Positions 4,814 to 6,516 of a stretch of 6,516 nucleotides of DNA are shown here, piece after piece (the stretch's first letter is position 1; the number at the start of each line of letters is the position of its first letter). Made by a program: the position numbers and the translations under genes. The notes beneath the pieces were generated by a model. The model saw only the letters and a program-made list of their open reading frames with translations. It ran no database searches and had not been told where the DNA came from. This DNA is from Clostridia bacterium (GTDB lineage: Bacteria > Bacillota > Clostridia > TANB77 > CAG-508): assembly GCA_900752095.1 (NCBI GenBank), contig CAADUD010000044.1, forward strand, positions 1-6,516, in the 5' to 3' direction.

Positions 4814-4903
4814 GTGGATAAAAAATAGCCAATTAATTTTTTTGTTGATAACTTTTGGAAAATGAATTACAATATTGACTATAAAATAAATTTTTGTGAA
4901 TAA
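4813..4903. promoter_or_regulatory. three DnaA boxes, candidate plasmid-type origin element
   Basis: TGTGGATAA (4813-4821) is the exact reverse of the consensus DnaA box TTATCCACA. TGTTGATAA (4843-4851) and TGTGAATAA (4895-4903) each differ at one base and share its orientation. All three precede the rep gene in very AT-rich DNA; the second overlaps the -35 of the rep promoter, so DnaA could also affect rep transcription. Confidence 0.55.
4845..4873 (+). promoter_or_regulatory. probable rep promoter
   Basis: -35 TTGATA (4845-4850), 17-base spacer, -10 TACAAT (4868-4873), each one base from consensus. The transcript would start near 4880, giving an untranslated leader of about 210 bases before ATG 5092 that includes the whole antisense RNA target. 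Confidence 0.55.
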
Positions 4904-4921
4904 AAGAAGAAAAATAAATAT

Positions 4922-4968
4922 AAAAAAACTCTTTAAGTTGTCTGCGACCAAACTTTCAACTTAAAGAG
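4922..4968 (-). terminator. terminator of the antisense RNA
   Basis: Perfect 12-bp inverted repeat CTCTTTAAGTTG (4929-4940) and CAACTTAAAGAG (4957-4968). On the minus strand it is followed directly by seven T. On the plus strand no T run follows, so rep leader transcription is not stopped here. Confidence 0.8.
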
Positions 4969-4998
4969 CCCCACCTAAAAGGTCTTTCACTTTATTAT
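4922..4998 (-). ncRNA. antisense RNA against the rep leader
   Basis: A complete minus-strand unit of about 77 nt lies in the rep leader: promoter at 5005-5034, predicted start near 4998, and terminator ending in TTTTTTT at 4928-4922. No RBS-ORF is seen inside. The 12-bp terminator stem presents a 16-nt loop reading AAAGUUUGGUCGCAGA, which holds a UUGG (YUNR) U-turn like those used for first contact by plasmid copy-control antisense RNAs. A small ACCT/AGGT hairpin precedes it. It probably limits rep expression, and so copy number, by attenuation or by blocking translation; which of these cannot be told. Confidence 0.65.
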
Positions 4999-5053
4999 GT
5001 ATTAATTATATATTATTAAGCATAATATCGTCAAGTGTTAAGACCTCTTTAGG
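4974..5053 (+). promoter_or_regulatory. possible alternative fold in the rep leader
   Basis: CCTAAAAGGTCTT (4974-4986) can pair with AAGACCT-C-TTTAGG (5040-5053), with CAC/GTG pairing further in; six T follow at 5059-5064. CTCTTTA at 5045-5051 can instead pair with TAAAGAG at 4962-4968 in the antisense target hairpin. Mutually exclusive pairings of this kind are typical of antisense-controlled leaders. Not folded computationally. Confidence 0.35.
5005..5034 (-). promoter_or_regulatory. strong promoter of the antisense RNA
   Basis: On the minus strand, -35 TTGACG (5034-5029), 18-base spacer, perfect -10 TATAAT (5010-5005). It opposes rep and there is no minus ORF for it to serve, which supports an RNA product. 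Confidence 0.7.
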
Positions 5054-5091
5054 GAACATTTTTTATATGTTTTTCTAAGGAGGTATTTTTT

Positions 5092-6321
5092 ATGGAAAAA
5101 AATAAAGACACAGGAATAATAAGAAGAGTAAGAAAAGAAAAAGCTTTTGCTCAAATATCAAATGAGTTAATTAATAATCAACAATTATCATATAAGGCCT
5201 TAGGAATTTTAACTTATATACTGTCCAAGCCTGACGATTGGGAAGTATATAATTCAGATTTAATTAGAGAAGGAATAGATGGTAAAGAAAGTATTAGAAC
5301 TGGACTTTTAGAATTGAAAGAAAAAAAATATATTCAAAGATATAGAGTATTTAATAAAAAAACTGGTTCTGTTCATCATTGGGAAACTCTAGTGTCAGAA
5401 ACACCATTTGATGATGATGAATTAATTTCTTCCGTTAAAGAGACTTATGCTTATGATAATGAAGGGAAAATTATATATAAAAAAGTTGTTTTAGGAAGTT
5501 TTGAAAGATATGTCCCAGTCGTGATAAATAGAGAGGTTATACTACTTTCCGAAAATCAGAAAGTAGAAAAAAAACATAAAAAAAATCCTACTATCCAAAA
5601 ACCTAAAAGTAGGAATCCTAAAACTAGAAAAACAGACCCAACTAATACTAATATTACTAATACTGAATCTTTAACTAATACTAAATCTAGTAGTAGTAGT
5701 AAGGGCAATGCCACTTATTCAATTCATCCATTAGTGGATTTATTTAATAATTCTATTTGCGAACTGAAAAAAACCACTACAGTAAAGTTTATGAAGTATG
5801 TAGAAACATATGACAAAGAATTTATAGAAGCAATGATAGCTTATTGTGAAGAAAGAAATGCTAAATCTTATTCTTATTTTGCTAAAGCTATAGAAAGATA
5901 TATATGTGAAGGCATTACTACAGTTGAAGATATGAATAGATCTATAGAGAACTTTAAAAGTGAAAATAAAACTAAAAAGAAAAATTCTTTAAAAGACAAG
6001 GATGATATCCAAAATTTAAACAGTGCTATTGAAGCAGCAAAAACAAGAGAGCTTGATGAAGTTTTAAATAAAGGTGAACATATATCTTCTGGTGTTGAAG
6101 TCGAAGAAGTAAAAGAATTTATTAAAGGTTATGTTAGTGATAGTGTATTTAAAGCGTGGATAGCCCCTAATAGATTTTTAGATGTTAACGGTAGAATTGT
6201 AATGGTATGTGTAAATATGTTTACTAAGGATGTAATAGAGAGAAGATATTATAACGAAATAAGTACTGCATTAAAAGAAAGTGGGTTTAATAGTTCCTTG
6301 GTGTTAGATGTTATATATTAA
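5092..6321 (+). CDS. replication initiator: winged helix + DnaD-like + DnaA domain I
   Basis: The product has 409 residues. N-terminal winged helix at about 15-90 (LSYKALGILTYILSKPDDWE; ELKEKKYIQRYRV) should bind origin DNA. Residues 155-208 are a basic, Asn/Thr/Ser-rich linker. A DnaD/DnaB_2-like helical domain spans about 212-280, ending YFAKAIERYICEGITTVED, close to the Y-x-x-x-I-x-x-x-W-x-x-x-G-I-T pattern. Residues about 337-409 resemble DnaA domain I: SDSVFKAWIAPNRF, NMFTKDVIERRYYNEI. That domain in DnaA recruits helicase and partners, so it may do so here. AAGGAGG eight bases upstream sets the start. DnaA boxes, a leader with antisense RNA, and a following par-like control region mark this as the replicon's maintenance initiator. 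Domain calls are from motif recognition. Confidence 0.8.
   Translation: MEKNKDTGIIRRVRKEKAFAQISNELINNQQLSYKALGILTYILSKPDDWEVYNSDLIREGIDGKESIRTGLLELKEKKYIQRYRVFNKKTGSVHHWETLVSETPFDDDELISSVKETYAYDNEGKIIYKKVVLGSFERYVPVVINREVILLSENQKVEKKHKKNPTIQKPKSRNPKTRKTDPTNTNITNTESLTNTKSSSSSKGNATYSIHPLVDLFNNSICELKKTTTVKFMKYVETYDKEFIEAMIAYCEERNAKSYSYFAKAIERYICEGITTVEDMNRSIENFKSENKTKKKNSLKDKDDIQNLNSAIEAAKTRELDEVLNKGEHISSGVEVEEVKEFIKGYVSDSVFKAWIAPNRFLDVNGRIVMVCVNMFTKDVIERRYYNEISTALKESGFNSSLVLDVIY
5641..5682. repeat. ACTAATACT repeats in rep linker
   Basis: ACTAATACT occurs at 5641-5649, 5656-5664 and 5674-5682, in the linker-coding part of rep, followed by a TAGTAGTAG run that gives a short Ser tract. The position parallels the iterons of the other initiator, but spacing is uneven (15 and 18 bp) and simple Asn/Thr coding may explain it. 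Confidence 0.35.
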
Positions 6322-6394
6322 TGCAAAAAAAATGTATAAAAAAATAGAATAATAAAGGAAAAAATAAAAGAAGTTTATAACCGCTCAAAAAATG

Positions 6395-6480
6395 ACATAA
6401 AAATAATGTTATTTTTATGTTGACATAACAAAAATATGGTTATATAATTAACTTACAACGTTAAAAAAACATAAAAATAA
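6395..6480. promoter_or_regulatory. operator or centromere-like ACATAAAAATAA repeats
   Basis: ACATAAAAATAA (6395-6406) and its inverse TTATTTTTATGT (6409-6420) form a 12-2-12 perfect palindrome touching the -35. A third exact copy lies at 6469-6480, between the -10 and the RBS. Sites on both sides of a strong promoter suggest tight autoregulation, as at plasmid par operons. The stretch 6322-6394 shows no gene and no clear terminator. Confidence 0.6.
6420..6448 (+). promoter_or_regulatory. perfect consensus sigma-A promoter
   Basis: TTGACA (6420-6425), exactly 17 bases, TATAAT (6443-6448). This is the only fully consensus promoter in the window, and it reads into the gene starting at 6499. 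Confidence 0.85.
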
Positions 6481-6498
6481 CATAAAGGAGTTAAGGGA

Positions 6499-6516
6499 AT
6501 GAATAAAACAATTAAT
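6499..6516 (+). CDS. start of a gene running off the window
   Basis: ATG 6499 begins MNKTIN and remains open to the window edge. AAAGGAG (6484-6490) lies eight bases upstream, behind a perfect promoter. Six residues cannot identify it. Its position after a plasmid-type rep gene, with operator repeats around the promoter, makes a ParA-like partition protein the first guess, but this is inference from context only. Confidence 0.6.

Noticed and set aside
4730..4951. Minus-strand ORF of 73 codons, hydrophobic
   Set aside because: It spans a terminator, the DnaA boxes and the rep promoter, lacks an RBS, and consists of Phe/Ile/Lys-rich random translation.

Overview
The window is very AT-rich, with AGA/ATA/TTA-dominated codon use, strong AGGAGG-type ribosome binding sites and clostridial protein relatives (a Spo0E-like regulator, a YopX-domain protein, DnaD-type initiators). 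It most likely comes from a Clostridium or close relative. It carries no housekeeping genes. It holds a phage lytic replication module, a repressor/anti-repressor switch, a plasmid-type replication module, and the first codons of a gene placed where a partition operon would sit. That mix fits a phage-plasmid (a prophage kept as a circular replicon), though an ordinary prophage beside a plasmid-like module is not excluded.

Left arm, minus strand (3219 down to 1): a tightly packed early operon. Reading along the minus strand it encodes a 30-residue small protein, a Cro-like HTH protein, a 41-residue Spo0E-like protein, an O-like replication initiator, the DnaB helicase, a winged-helix protein and a YopX-family protein cut by the window edge. 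Four 21-bp iterons, each built on a 14-bp palindrome, lie inside the initiator gene and are the probable lytic origin, as in lambda O.

Middle (3220-3457): a divergent control region with two promoters and three GGACAAA operator copies. The plus-strand gene at 3458 is the probable lysogeny repressor. It has an HTH but no LexA-type self-cleavage domain. Convergent to it, sharing its terminator, is a separate minus-strand unit: a promoter containing a near-consensus LexA (SOS) box, an RBS, and a 26-residue ORF. That small protein resembles the 30-residue one at the head of the early operon. This suggests a route by which DNA damage induces the element: LexA release makes a microprotein that may antagonise a non-cleavable repressor. 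This is the most original observation in the window.

Right of this (3979-4813) are two more small HTH regulators with palindromic operator candidates.

Right arm, plus strand (4813-6516): DnaA boxes, a rep promoter, an approximately 77-nt antisense RNA with its own promoter and terminator in the rep leader, then a 409-residue Rep protein with an N-terminal winged helix, a DnaD-like domain and a C-terminal DnaA domain I. After it come a perfect TTGACA-17-TATAAT promoter framed by ACATAAAAATAA operator repeats and the first six codons of a further gene.
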